A stretch of 64,000 bases of DNA from Planctomycetota bacterium. GTDB lineage: Bacteria > Planctomycetota > SZUA-567 > JAFGGJ01. The notes below the pieces were generated by a model. The model was not told the DNA's origin and made no database searches. It saw only the letters and a list, made by a program, of their open reading frames with translations. This document shows, piece after piece, positions 7,638 through 16,878 of this stretch. Location: assembly GCA_016930595.1 (NCBI GenBank), contig JAFGGJ010000022.1, forward strand, positions 1 through 64,000. Direction: 5' to 3'. The translations under genes and the position numbers were made by a program. How positions within the stretch are numbered: the first letter of the stretch is position 1; every line of letters starts with the position of its first letter.

Positions 7638-10600
7638 ATGTCTCGAATTGTGAAGTGGGGCATTCCGGCGGTTCTATGCATGGCGGCGGTGACTTTCTAC
7701 GGATGCGGCGGCGGGCGCGGCGGGAGCGAAGGAGCGTCCGCGGCGTTCAGGCTGAACTTCTTTGTACAGCCTGCGGGCGCTGCGGTCGACAACGTGATGG
7801 CGCCGGCGGTGCAGGTGGAGATACTCGACAACGAGGGGAACCGGGTGACGTCTGCGGGCGGTACGGTGACGCTGACGCTCATAGGTTCCGGCGGCGGGAC
7901 ACTGGGCGGGACGACATCGGCTGCGGCGGTGAGCGGCGTGGCGACGTTCGGCGACCTTACGATAGACGCTGCCGGCACGGACTACCGGCTGGTGGCGAAG
8001 TCAGGGACGCTCTACCTTGCCGTGAGCGACTACTTCATAGTCGGCAACAAGCTGGCGTTCACGGTGCAGCCGCAGGACACGATGGCCGGCGACACGATGC
8101 CGACGGTGGAAGTGACGATACAGGACGGCACCGGAGCAACGGTGACGGGAGCGACGGACAACATAACGCTTGAGCTGGTGGATTCCAACGAAACCCTGTA
8201 CGGCACACCGACGGTAGCGGCGGTGGCGGGCGTGGCGCAGTTCACGGACCTGTACATGGAAGCCGCCGGGACATACACGATAAGGGCGACGGCGGCGGGC
8301 CTGGTGCCTGCGACGAGCGCGGCGTTCGAGATATTCTGCGAAGACACGCCGGTTGCGGTGGAGTTCATAATCCAGCCGTCAACGTGCATGCCGGGAGTGG
8401 CGATAACCCCGGCGATACAGGTGGCGCTCGTAGACAACTACGGGAACACCGTGACAACGGCGACGGACCCGGTGACGCTGGACTTCGACGACAACCCGAC
8501 CAGCGCGACGCTCGGCGGGACACTCACCGTAGACGCAGTGGCCGGCATAGCCACGTTTGACGACATCACAGTGGACAAGAACGGCAACGCCTACTCGCTT
8601 ATTGCGACGTCAGGGAGCCTCTCTGACGACACGAGCGACTATTTTGACGTGGGGTACACGACGCTGTTCCGGGAGGACATGGACACCAGCCTGCTGGCCA
8701 AGGGCTGGACGTTTTCACCCGGAGCACAGGGCCCCGGCTGGGAATGGGGACAGCCGACGGGAGCGTCGGCCGAATACGGCGAAGACGACCCGGATTCAGG
8801 GTACACAGGCGACAACGTGCTGGGCTATAACCTGTACGGCGGCTACTACAACAGCATGAGGGCGGCGGAATATGCGACGTCGCCGGCGTTCAGCTGTGCG
8901 GGCCAGTACGAAGTGATACTGAGTTTCTGGAGGTGGCTGAGCACGGAAAGCAGCTACGACCATGCACGCGTGGAAGTGTTTGACGGCACGGAGTGGCATG
9001 AGGTCTACGACGGCTACGACGACGGGCCGGACGACGGCGACTGGTACCTGATGGAATACGACATAAGCGAATACGTTGCGGGCAAGACGAACGTGCGTCT
9101 GCGCTGGAGCATGGGGCGGAGCGACAGTTCGGTGACGTATTGCGGCTGGAACGTGGACGACATCAAGGTAGTGGCCCGGACGCAGGGTCTGCTTGACTAC
9201 ATGGAGTTCGAAGTGGAACCGACGACCGTGGGCACGGGCCTGATCATCAGTCCGGCGGTCAAGGTGGCGCTGAAAGACACGTTCGGCGACACGCTGCTTT
9301 CGGCGAACAACACGGTGACGCTGTCGATAGGGAACAACCCGTCCGCGGGAACGCTTTCGGGGACGGTGACGGCGGCGGCGGTGAACGGCGTGGCTACGTT
9401 CAGTAACCTGTCGATAGACGAGGTCGGCGCCGGCTACACGCTCTACGCCGACTGCGGCACGCTGACACAGATAGAAAGCACGTCGTTCAACGTCACGAAC
9501 AAGCTGGTCATTACCGTACAGCCCGCGGACGCAGCGGCAGGCGACAACCTGACCGTTGAAGTGACGGTGCAGGACGAAACCGGAGCGACGGTGACGGGCG
9601 CGACGCCGATGATTACACTTGCGCTCGAAGACAACCCCGGCGAAACGACGCTCAGCGGCACCACAAGCGTGGCGGCGGTCGCGGGCGTTGCGACGTTTGA
9701 CGCTGCGCACGTGAGCGTTGCGGCCGACGGCTACACGCTGGTTGCGACGGCAACGGGCTACGGGCCGAGCGTCAAGAGCGCGGCGTTCGACATTTCGCCC
9801 GCGGCGTACAGCGGCCTCGAGTTCGGCGTCGAACCATCCGACGTCGCGCCGTTTGAAGCGATAACGCCTGCGGTGCGCGTGGACGCCGTGGATGCTTACG
9901 GGAACATCGTGCCGACGGCGACGGGCACGATAACGATGTGCATAGAATCCGACCCGGCCGGATACGCGACGCTGCTGGGCACCTTGACCGCGGCGCTCGT
10001 GAACGGTTCGGCGACGTTCAGCAACCTGTCGATAGACGCGTTCGGCGAGGGCTTTTCGCTCGAAGCAACCGACGGCACGTACACGGTGGCCAGCGGCAAC
10101 TTCGACGTAAGAGCGGTGCTGTTTGAAGACATGCTGTCGACCGATCCGGCGACGCGGGGCTGGACGTTCAGCCACCCGGACAATGCAGAAGGCTGGGCAT
10201 GGGGACAGCCGACGGGAGAGGAAAGCAGTTCGGGCTACGGGGACCCGGATTCAGGCTACACCGGCGACAACTGCCTCGGCTATAACATCATCACCTGCGA
10301 CTACATAGACGACATGTTGGAGACCGAATACGTCACAACGCCGGCGTTCAGCTGTGCCGGGTTCACCAGCGTCACGCTGTCGTTCTACGGCTGGGCGGGC
10401 TTCGAATCATCATGCGACTACGGCCCGCTGCAGGTATGGGACGGCACAATTTGGCACACAATCTACGACGGCTACGACGACGGCCCGGACGACGACGACT
10501 GGTATGAGTACGAGTTCGACATTTCGAGCGAAGTCGCCGGGAAGGCCGGTGTGAAGATACGCTGGGGCGTCGGGCCGACGGACGGTTCGGTAACGTACCA

Positions 10601-10646
10601 GGGCTGGAACATAGACGACGTGGTTGTGACCGGCATCATCGAGTAA
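7638..10646 (+). CDS. Ig-like/MAM-like repeat lipoprotein, internally duplicated
   Basis: A 1002-residue surface lipoprotein. The signal peptide ends in FYGC (lipobox), followed by a Gly-rich tether. Three bacterial Ig-like domains (pattern VQP...PAVQV.V.D..GN.V..A...VTL) are followed by a domain of about 165 residues of MAM/jelly-roll type (FREDMD...GWTF...GWEWGQPTG...DPDSGYTGDN...WNVDDI). The whole set then repeats: unit one spans about residues 30-515 and unit two about 516-1002. The start at 7638 is preceded by GAGGAGAGG and gives a clean signal peptide; an upstream in-frame start at 7488 does not. A strong hairpin terminator follows. Probably adhesive or structural; no enzymatic motif is seen. 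Confidence 0.85.
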   Translation: MSRIVKWGIPAVLCMAAVTFYGCGGGRGGSEGASAAFRLNFFVQPAGAAVDNVMAPAVQVEILDNEGNRVTSAGGTVTLTLIGSGGGTLGGTTSAAAVSGVATFGDLTIDAAGTDYRLVAKSGTLYLAVSDYFIVGNKLAFTVQPQDTMAGDTMPTVEVTIQDGTGATVTGATDNITLELVDSNETLYGTPTVAAVAGVAQFTDLYMEAAGTYTIRATAAGLVPATSAAFEIFCEDTPVAVEFIIQPSTCMPGVAITPAIQVALVDNYGNTVTTATDPVTLDFDDNPTSATLGGTLTVDAVAGIATFDDITVDKNGNAYSLIATSGSLSDDTSDYFDVGYTTLFREDMDTSLLAKGWTFSPGAQGPGWEWGQPTGASAEYGEDDPDSGYTGDNVLGYNLYGGYYNSMRAAEYATSPAFSCAGQYEVILSFWRWLSTESSYDHARVEVFDGTEWHEVYDGYDDGPDDGDWYLMEYDISEYVAGKTNVRLRWSMGRSDSSVTYCGWNVDDIKVVARTQGLLDYMEFEVEPTTVGTGLIISPAVKVALKDTFGDTLLSANNTVTLSIGNNPSAGTLSGTVTAAAVNGVATFSNLSIDEVGAGYTLYADCGTLTQIESTSFNVTNKLVITVQPADAAAGDNLTVEVTVQDETGATVTGATPMITLALEDNPGETTLSGTTSVAAVAGVATFDAAHVSVAADGYTLVATATGYGPSVKSAAFDISPAAYSGLEFGVEPSDVAPFEAITPAVRVDAVDAYGNIVPTATGTITMCIESDPAGYATLLGTLTAALVNGSATFSNLSIDAFGEGFSLEATDGTYTVASGNFDVRAVLFEDMLSTDPATRGWTFSHPDNAEGWAWGQPTGEESSSGYGDPDSGYTGDNCLGYNIITCDYIDDMLETEYVTTPAFSCAGFTSVTLSFYGWAGFESSCDYGPLQVWDGTIWHTIYDGYDDGPDDDDWYEYEFDISSEVAGKAGVKIRWGVGPTDGSVTYQGWNIDDVVVTGIIE

Positions 10647-10687
10647 ACGGAAACATGGTGGGCGAAGCCCCGCCGCTGATGGAGACA

Positions 10688-10724
10688 CGGGGGCCCGGGT
10701 CGCATGACCCGGGCCCCCGGTTTT
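10688..10724 (+). terminator. Rho-independent terminator
   Basis: A 14-bp GC-rich stem (10688-10701 with 10706-10719) with loop GCAT, followed by TTTT at 10721-10724. It lies 41 bp past the stop of the Ig-like lipoprotein gene. Confidence 0.85.
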
Positions 10725-10770
10725 GCAGGGAATGGGTTTATCCGGGAAGGGCTGGTATCCCCGAGGCCGG

Positions 10771-11175
10771 CTACATGGGCTGAAGAACGATGAGGAAGAC
10801 GACGTTGCCGCGGCCCTTGAGCCTGAACGACTGCCCGTACTGCACTTTGCGCACGGGGTTCAGGGAAGGTGGAGCGGCGACGTCGGTAAGGCCGCCGTTT
10901 TCGACGAAGATATTAAAGCCGTCGGGTGCGGGGCCGACCCACAGGCGCGACACGAATTCATGCCCGTTGGAAAGGAAGACGGGGGCGTCCGGCCAAGCCA
11001 TGAGGGTGCGTTCCCAGAGGACGCCGGTGCTATCGTGCCCCTGGAGGGTCTTGACGTGAACGGCGACGGGGCCGTGGCCGGAGTACGTCCGCGGTCCCGG
11101 TCCCCTGAGGCCGTAGCCGGGAGGAGTGCAGCCGAGAGCGGCGGAGAGAACGAGGAGTGTGCAGAGGCGTTTCAT
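10771..11175 (-). CDS. Small lipoprotein, function unknown
   Basis: A 134-residue protein with a type II signal peptide (MKRLCTLLVLSAALGC; cleavage before Cys). The mature part is a short, mostly beta domain with no motif I recognise. Its ATG overlaps the TGA of the upstream alkyltransferase gene (ATGA), so it is the last gene of the tpiA operon and translationally coupled. A longer in-frame start at 11289 would bury the signal peptide and is unlikely. Confidence 0.65.
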   Translation of the reverse strand: MKRLCTLLVLSAALGCTPPGYGLRGPGPRTYSGHGPVAVHVKTLQGHDSTGVLWERTLMAWPDAPVFLSNGHEFVSRLWVGPAPDGFNIFVENGGLTDVAAPPSLNPVRKVQYGQSFRLKGRGNVVFLIVLQPM

Positions 11176-11672
11176 GGTATGGGGGCGCCTTCCAGTGCGA
11201 GGAGTTTCTTCTTGTATTTTACTCCCCACCCGAAGCCTCCGACACCGTTTTTCGCCAGGACCCTGTGGCATGGGACGACAAGGGGCCATGGATTACGCGC
11301 GCATGCGCCGCCGACGGAGCGTGGGGACGCTTTAAGATTCCTGCGCCTGAGACGTACGGCGATATCGCCGTAGGAGAGGGTGGAGCCGCGCGGGATGCGA
11401 CGCAATTCGGAAAGAACAGCCCACGTGAAGGGGGAGACGAGGGGGCGGTTCAGGGGCACGTAGTTCCAGTCGACCGGCCGGCCCGCAAGGAAGCGCGGGA
11501 GGTCGGCGGCGAGACGGGAGTGCCATCCCGAGCGGGGCCACGGGAGAACACCGGCGGGAGGATGCCGGGGGTTGCGTGGGGAGATTCCGAGGAGGTGGAG
11601 GCCGGAAGCGGAGACGAAGAGCGGAGGCCATCCCCCGGCGGAAACGGTGCAGAGGAAGAAGTCAGCCGGCAA
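11172..11672 (-). CDS. ogt: Methylated-DNA--protein-cysteine S-methyltransferase
   Basis: A 166-residue suicide alkyltransferase that moves the methyl group from O6-methylguanine to its own cysteine. The active-site motif PCHRV is at 134-138 (C135 acceptor), preceded by the SYGDIA helix (100-105) and the NPWPLVVPCHR context, and followed by GGFGWG. The start is most likely TTG at 11672, which overlaps the last codons of the upstream hexosaminidase-like gene; with it the length matches the family (about 160-175). No ATG gives a sensible N-terminus, and longer readings run antisense-like through the upstream gene. It overlaps both neighbours and is coupled within the tpiA operon. Confidence 0.82.
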   Translation of the reverse strand: MPADFFLCTVSAGGWPPLFVSASGLHLLGISPRNPRHPPAGVLPWPRSGWHSRLAADLPRFLAGRPVDWNYVPLNRPLVSPFTWAVLSELRRIPRGSTLSYGDIAVRLRRRNLKASPRSVGGACARNPWPLVVPCHRVLAKNGVGGFGWGVKYKKKLLALEGAPIP

Positions 11673-13041
11673 CGGCTTCTTCCGCCCGGGCTTTGGCCGC
11701 GGCGGCTTCACGGCGTTCCATGACGACCTTGGCCTGGATGAGCTCTTCGATATCGGGGTCATGAAGGATTCCGGAGGCGGCGGAGCGGATATCGGCGTCG
11801 GCGGACAGGAGGATGTCGAGGGCTTTCTGTGCGTTTTCCGCGCCGCGGAGCCATTCGTAAAGGTTCCTGCGGCCGCCGTTGTATTCGGGCAGATGGTGCT
11901 TGATGCCGTCGACGGCGTGCCAGCGCGCGCTGCGTGCGGCGGCGAGCCTGCCGGAGACCCGCCAGAGAGCGGAGCCGGGGAAAGAGGCTTCGGGGAGGGA
12001 GGCGGTGGGCATTTGAGGGGAACCGGGGAGGTGTTCCGGGGGGAGGCCGAGGAGGGGGGCGGAGCGCGCCCAGGCGTCTTCGACGGAGCCTCCGTGGAGA
12101 AGGAGGTCCAGGCAGGTAACGAGCGAGGGGACGGCGGCAGGGAGGGTTTCGCAGAGGCAGGTGGTGTGGTTGTACCTGGACCAGCCGGTGAGGACGATGC
12201 CGGAGAAGGACGTCCGGGCGGCGCGCCGCAGCCAGGAGAGATGGTTGCGGGCGTACCTGGGGACATCGGCCCACACTTCATCGCATGCGATGGCGCCTTT
12301 GAAGGCGGAGGCCGCGAGGAGATCGAGGCCGCTGTCGGCGAACCTGTCCCACATGCCGTCGGGGAGACCGGCTTCGATATCGACGCCGTAGCGCCATACG
12401 ACGAGCTGTACGCCGTCCATGCGGCGGAGTTCGGCCGGGGGCCACTTGCGCATCATGTCGTCCCAGACCATGGGGACAAGGCCGAGGGATCTGACGTGGC
12501 GGAAGACGGGTTCCATGTGGTGGAGATAAAGGGCGGAACGGCCGTGTTCGCCGGCAAAGGGGGCGCATTTTTCGCAGCTTGCGAGAGACCAGACTTCGTC
12601 GCCGCCGAGGTGGATGCGCGAGATGCCGGGGTGAAGCCTGCAGAGGTCGTCGACGAGGCGGAGGACGAGTGGGGAGGAGTCGTCGTGGAGAGGGCAGAGG
12701 TCCATGAGGAACTCGGGCTTTTCGCGCAGACGCCTGAACCTGGGGTGCTTGAGCACGAATTCGAGATGGCCGAAGGTCTGGAGGAGAGGGACTATTTCGA
12801 GGCCGAGGCGGGAGGCCTTGTCGAGGAAGGAGCGGACTTCGTCTTCGGTGTAGGCGGTGGGGGAGCGCAGGTCGCGGTCGGACCAAGGGAAGGAATCCTC
12901 CCATTCGACAAGGAAACCGGTGGCGCCCGCGGAGGCGGCGGTATCCATGAAGGAGAGGAGGTAGTCGATCGTTGGAGGAGCGCCCTTGAGGTCGAGGTGA
13001 ACGAGCCTGTCGTGGAAGGGCGGGGGCGGCACGGGTGTCAT
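11662..13041 (-). CDS. Hexosaminidase D-like glycoside hydrolase (GH20 family)
   Basis: A 459-residue TIM-barrel protein. The GH20 catalytic motif H-x-G-G-D-E is present at 144-149 (HLGGDE; D148 orients the substrate N-acetyl group, E149 is the acid/base). No signal peptide is present, as in the cytosolic HexD branch, which releases terminal GalNAc or GlcNAc. The C-terminal 90 residues are helical and Ala/Glu-rich. The ATG overlaps the coaC stop (ATGA), so it is translated from the housekeeping operon. Substrate preference cannot be judged from sequence. Confidence 0.75.
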   Translation of the reverse strand: MTPVPPPPFHDRLVHLDLKGAPPTIDYLLSFMDTAASAGATGFLVEWEDSFPWSDRDLRSPTAYTEDEVRSFLDKASRLGLEIVPLLQTFGHLEFVLKHPRFRRLREKPEFLMDLCPLHDDSSPLVLRLVDDLCRLHPGISRIHLGGDEVWSLASCEKCAPFAGEHGRSALYLHHMEPVFRHVRSLGLVPMVWDDMMRKWPPAELRRMDGVQLVVWRYGVDIEAGLPDGMWDRFADSGLDLLAASAFKGAIACDEVWADVPRYARNHLSWLRRAARTSFSGIVLTGWSRYNHTTCLCETLPAAVPSLVTCLDLLLHGGSVEDAWARSAPLLGLPPEHLPGSPQMPTASLPEASFPGSALWRVSGRLAAARSARWHAVDGIKHHLPEYNGGRRNLYEWLRGAENAQKALDILLSADADIRSAASGILHDPDIEELIQAKVVMERREAAAAKARAEEAVAG

Positions 13042-13583
13042 GCCTCGAGGGCCTTGAGGACGGCCTGGACGATTGCTTCTTCGGGAGCGAGCCTGCCGAT
13101 ATCTTCATCGCCGCAGGCGAGGCGGCCTTCGACGGGGCCGACGATTTCGACGCCGCGCCCGCGCAGGCGGCGGATATTTTCCTGGACGGCGGGGTTTTTC
13201 CACATGTTGCCGTTCATGGCGGGGCAGAGGATGACGGGGCAGGACATGGCGAGGACGGCGGTGGAGAGGAGGTCGTCGGCGATGCCGGAAGCGTACTTGC
13301 CGATGAAATTGGCGGTGGCGGGGGCGACGACGAAGACGCGAGCGAAGCGTGCGAGGGAGACATGGTCGGTATCGGAGCGCGAGGCCCAGAGGTCGACGTA
13401 GACGGGCCTGCGGGTGAGGCTTTCGAAGGTGAGGGGTGCGATGAACTTTGCGGCGGCGTCGGTCATGACGACCTGGACGGTGAAATCCTGTTTGACGAGG
13501 GAGGAGGCGAGCGATGCGGCCTTGAAGGCGGCGATGCCGCCGGTGACGCCGAGGACGATACCGGAGTCGGAATGCGGGGTCAC
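13038..13583 (-). CDS. coaC: Phosphopantothenoylcysteine decarboxylase (CoaC, stand-alone)
   Basis: A 181-residue HFCD-family flavoprotein that decarboxylates 4'-phosphopantothenoylcysteine to phosphopantetheine in coenzyme A synthesis. The family residues are visible: N-terminal GVTGGIAAFK for FMN binding, catalytic His in TDHVSLAR (H74), PAMNGNMW (121-128) and the active-site cysteine in GRLACGD (C157). In most bacteria this domain is fused to the CoaB synthetase (together about 400 residues); here the gene ends after CoaC and is followed by an unrelated hydrolase. It starts at GTG overlapping the rpoZ stop (GTGA). Confidence 0.88.
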   Translation of the reverse strand: MTPHSDSGIVLGVTGGIAAFKAASLASSLVKQDFTVQVVMTDAAAKFIAPLTFESLTRRPVYVDLWASRSDTDHVSLARFARVFVVAPATANFIGKYASGIADDLLSTAVLAMSCPVILCPAMNGNMWKNPAVQENIRRLRGRGVEIVGPVEGRLACGDEDIGRLAPEEAIVQAVLKALEA

Positions 13584-13900
13584 TCTTCCCGTCCTTCCTC
13601 TGATGTGCCGAAGAGCTTGAAAGGAAGGACCTTGTCGATATCTTCGTCGGGAGCGGAGATTTCGAGGCGTTCCTTTTCCCTGTCGGTGCGTAGCTGTTCG
13701 GCTTCATCGCCCGTGGCAAGCCAGAGCTCGTCGGCGAGGATTTCCGCGCAGGCTATTTGCTCGTAGGACATGCCCCCGGTATTTTCGATGAGAGGCGGCA
13801 GGCCGCTCATGAGCTCCCGCACGCGCTTCTGCAGCAGGACGACCATGTGGAAGCGGCCGCCGACCTTGTCGGCGATGGCATCGATATCGACATTCACCAT
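13580..13900 (-). CDS. rpoZ: DNA-directed RNA polymerase omega subunit
   Basis: A 106-residue protein. Residues 1-60 match the omega fold (DKVGGRFHMVVLLQKRVREL, then the EQIACAEI helix). It assists assembly of beta-prime into RNA polymerase. A clear GGAGG precedes the ATG, and the start overlaps the end of gmk by 7 bp. The gmk-rpoZ order is widely conserved. The acidic C-terminal tail is variable in the family. Confidence 0.88.
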   Translation of the reverse strand: MVNVDIDAIADKVGGRFHMVVLLQKRVRELMSGLPPLIENTGGMSYEQIACAEILADELWLATGDEAEQLRTDREKERLEISAPDEDIDKVLPFKLFGTSEEGREE

Positions 13901-14487
13901 GAGAAATCCTCCCTGGAACGGGTTCTTCTGGCATGTTCGGCACGGCGGATAGCCGAGACGGTCCGAACGGCGGAATCAAGGACGCCGTTTACAACGACGT
14001 AATCGTACAGGTCAATTTCAGCCATTTCCGCGGCGGCGGTGTCGAGGCGGAGAGCGAGCGAGGCGTCATCTTCGGTATGGCGGAGCCTGAGGCGGGATTC
14101 GAGTTCGGGGCGTGTAGGGGCGACGATGAAGATCATGACGGCACCGGGCATGCTGAGCTTGATCTGGCGGGCGCCCTGGACGTCGATATCGGTGACGACG
14201 TCGATGCCGGAGGCGAGTTTCTGTTCGAGGAAGTCCCTGGGGGTGCCGTAATGGTGGCCGAAGACGACGGCGTGTTCGGCCATGGCGCCTGCGTGGACGC
14301 GCTGGAGGAAGTCATCCTGCGACAGGAAGAAGTACTCGTTGCCGTCGCGTTCGCCGGGACGCGGTGGCCTGGTCGTGCATGAGACGCTCATGGCGATGCC
14401 GTGTTCGCCGTCGAGGAGCCTGCGGAGTATGGAGGACTTGCCGACGCCGGAAGGCCCGGAGAGCACGATGAGGATACCCTGAGACAA
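13894..14487 (-). CDS. gmk: Guanylate kinase
   Basis: A 197-residue kinase that phosphorylates GMP to GDP with ATP. P-loop GPSGVGKS is at 11-18; the GMP-binding segment contains SCTTRPPRPGE and GNEYFFLS; the IDVQGARQIK stretch and the Arg-rich lid follow. It starts at TTG (14487); no ATG is available before the P-loop. It sits 13 bp after yicC, the common yicC-gmk-rpoZ order. Confidence 0.95.
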   Translation of the reverse strand: MSQGILIVLSGPSGVGKSSILRRLLDGEHGIAMSVSCTTRPPRPGERDGNEYFFLSQDDFLQRVHAGAMAEHAVVFGHHYGTPRDFLEQKLASGIDVVTDIDVQGARQIKLSMPGAVMIFIVAPTRPELESRLRLRHTEDDASLALRLDTAAAEMAEIDLYDYVVVNGVLDSAVRTVSAIRRAEHARRTRSREDFSW

Positions 14488-14500
14488 GGTACGGCCCGTC

Positions 14501-15394
14501 CTATTCCACGTTCTGAACCTGTTCGCGGCCCCGCTCCAGCAGGACCTTGGCTTCTACGACGCGCCCACCGATTTCGGCATCCTGGGACTTGGACGAAATG
14601 GTGTTTATCTCGCGGTGCATTTCCTGGAGGACGAATTCGAGTTTTCTGCCGACGGATCCGCCGGAGGAGAGGGTGTCCATATACTGGTCGATATGGCTCT
14701 GGAGGCGCTTGAGTTCTTCGCTGATATCTGAGCGGTCGGCGAGTTGGACGATTTCGCGTTCGATACCCTGCGGGACACTGCCGTCGGAGGAGTCGAGGAG
14801 GGTGGCGAGGAGAGGCTTGAGCCTGTCCACGGCGACGGTGCGTGCATCGGGCCAGAGGGATGCGATTTTTTCGACAACGGACTTGAGGGAGGAGCCTATC
14901 TGGAGGAGGTCTCTGCCGGTGGCGAGGCCTTCCTTCTTGCGCATGCCGTCGAGTTTTGCGAGGGCGGCATCGACGGCGCCGCGAACGGCGGAGGCGGAGC
15001 GTTCGAGGACTTCGTCGTCGGTACCGGCTTCTGACCAGACGTCCGGGATTTTCATAAGGGCTTCGATGGGGGTATTTGCGTCGATATTCAGGTCGCGCTT
15101 GAGCTCGAGCCACTCATGGTAATGTTCCCGGAAGGCGACCGTATTGAGATGGAAGGTGGTGCCGACTGGAGAGCCGGAGATCTTGACGGTGACTTCGACG
15201 AGGCCCCTGTTGACCCTGGCGGAGACGAGCCTGCGAAGGTCTTCTTCGAGGAAGGTAAGTTCGGCGGGGAGGCGGACGACGATTTTGAGGAATCGCTGGT
15301 TGAAAGACTTGGCTTCGGCCTGGACGGTAAGGCCGTCGGCTTCGCGCGCATCGCGGCCGAAACCGGTCATGCTTATGATGGAGCCTGAGGTCAC
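14501..15394 (-). CDS. yicC: YicC-family endoribonuclease
   Basis: A 297-residue protein with the family N-terminus (SMTGFGR...) and the conserved C-terminal end: a run with EMHREINTISSK and then VVEAKVLLERGREQVQNVE. E. coli YicC (RnaYC) is an endoribonuclease that assists sRNA turnover. The GTG at 15394 is preceded by GAGGAG, which itself overlaps the end of secG. Length is normal for the family (about 290). Confidence 0.9.
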   Translation of the reverse strand: MTSGSIISMTGFGRDAREADGLTVQAEAKSFNQRFLKIVVRLPAELTFLEEDLRRLVSARVNRGLVEVTVKISGSPVGTTFHLNTVAFREHYHEWLELKRDLNIDANTPIEALMKIPDVWSEAGTDDEVLERSASAVRGAVDAALAKLDGMRKKEGLATGRDLLQIGSSLKSVVEKIASLWPDARTVAVDRLKPLLATLLDSSDGSVPQGIEREIVQLADRSDISEELKRLQSHIDQYMDTLSSGGSVGRKLEFVLQEMHREINTISSKSQDAEIGGRVVEAKVLLERGREQVQNVE

Positions 15395-15397
15395 ACA

Positions 15398-15895
15398 CTA
15401 CTCCTCTGCGGGAGTTTCGGCGTCGTCGGCGTGGACCGTTTCGACGGCATCGGTGCCGGCGGGGGGGGCAGGTTCCGCAGGAGGGGCGGCATCGGCGTTA
15501 TCGGCAGGGACGGTGTTATCCGGATCGGCAACGGAGGATTCGCCGTCGGACGGTCCATCCGCCTTGTCCGGGGGCGGTGTTTCCGAAGAGGCGTTGTTTT
15601 TGGAAGATTCGCCGGGTTCGACGGGGCCGCCGATGCCTGGTTTTTCGTTTTCCCTGGGGCCGTAGGTCTTGCCTTTGCTGATGTAATCGAGGAAGGCGGC
15701 GAGGAAGAGGAAGACGACGGCCATGACGACGGTGAAGCGGCGGAGAGGGTTGGTGGCGCCGAAGGTGGCTTCGGCCTGGGCGCCGCCGAGACCGGCCAGG
15801 CCGCCGCCCTTGCCTTCCTGTAGGAGGATGGCAAGGATCATGAGGACAGCCGCTATGACGTAGATAACGAAAGCCACCGTCTGAAGGATTGCCAT
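15398..15895 (-). CDS. secG: Preprotein translocase subunit SecG with long acidic tail
   Basis: A 165-residue protein. Two membrane helices (about 4-24 and 53-72) flank the conserved cytosolic loop QEGKGGGLAGLGG...FGATNPLRRFT, typical of SecG, which assists SecYEG during export. The usual protein is 75-110 residues; here about 90 residues of Pro/Asp/Glu/Ala-rich, low-complexity sequence follow. It lies 14 bp downstream of tpiA. Confidence 0.9.
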   Translation of the reverse strand: MAILQTVAFVIYVIAAVLMILAILLQEGKGGGLAGLGGAQAEATFGATNPLRRFTVVMAVVFLFLAAFLDYISKGKTYGPRENEKPGIGGPVEPGESSKNNASSETPPPDKADGPSDGESSVADPDNTVPADNADAAPPAEPAPPAGTDAVETVHADDAETPAEE

Positions 15896-15909
15896 GAAAA
15901 GCTCCGTTC

Positions 15910-16665
<756 letters not shown>

Positions 16666-16782
16666 GGTATGCTCCCAGCAATATGAAGCAGGTCAGGTGG
16701 TTACGACAACACGGGACTGCGACTCAGCAGCGCCCGGCAGAAGCCTGCGCGCGCGCCGACCCCACGGTCTCCGGCAGCCCCT

Positions 16783-16810
16783 ATTTTACAGAACGGGAGA
16801 TGCAAGTCAA
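16783..16810 (-). promoter_or_regulatory. Sigma-70-type promoter of the tpiA operon
   Basis: On the minus strand: TTGACT (16810-16805), a 16-bp spacer, TAAAAT (16788-16783). Transcription would start near 16776, giving a leader of about 110 nt. No structured riboswitch was recognised in it. Confidence 0.65.
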
Positions 16811-16843
16811 GGCTGTTTGCGGGAGAGCGCGACAGGGTTACGG

Positions 16844-16871
16844 TTGTCGGAAGGGAGAGGACGGCTACAAT
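16844..16871 (+). promoter_or_regulatory. Promoter of pfkB-type gene; predicts a leaderless transcript
   Basis: TTGTCG (16844-16849), a 16-bp spacer, TACAAT (16866-16871). Only 7 nt separate the -10 element from the ATG at 16879, so the transcript would begin at or next to the start codon. Confidence 0.5.
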
Positions 16872-16878
16872 CGGGGGC

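Noticed and set aside
8796-10175. 459-codon minus-strand open frame over the Ig-like lipoprotein
   Set aside because: Arg/His/Val-rich translation without any domain; antisense shadow of a repeat gene.
11572-13401. 609-codon plus-strand open frame over the coaC/hexosaminidase region
   Set aside because: Low-complexity Gly/Glu/Val sequence opposite genes with intact catalytic motifs.
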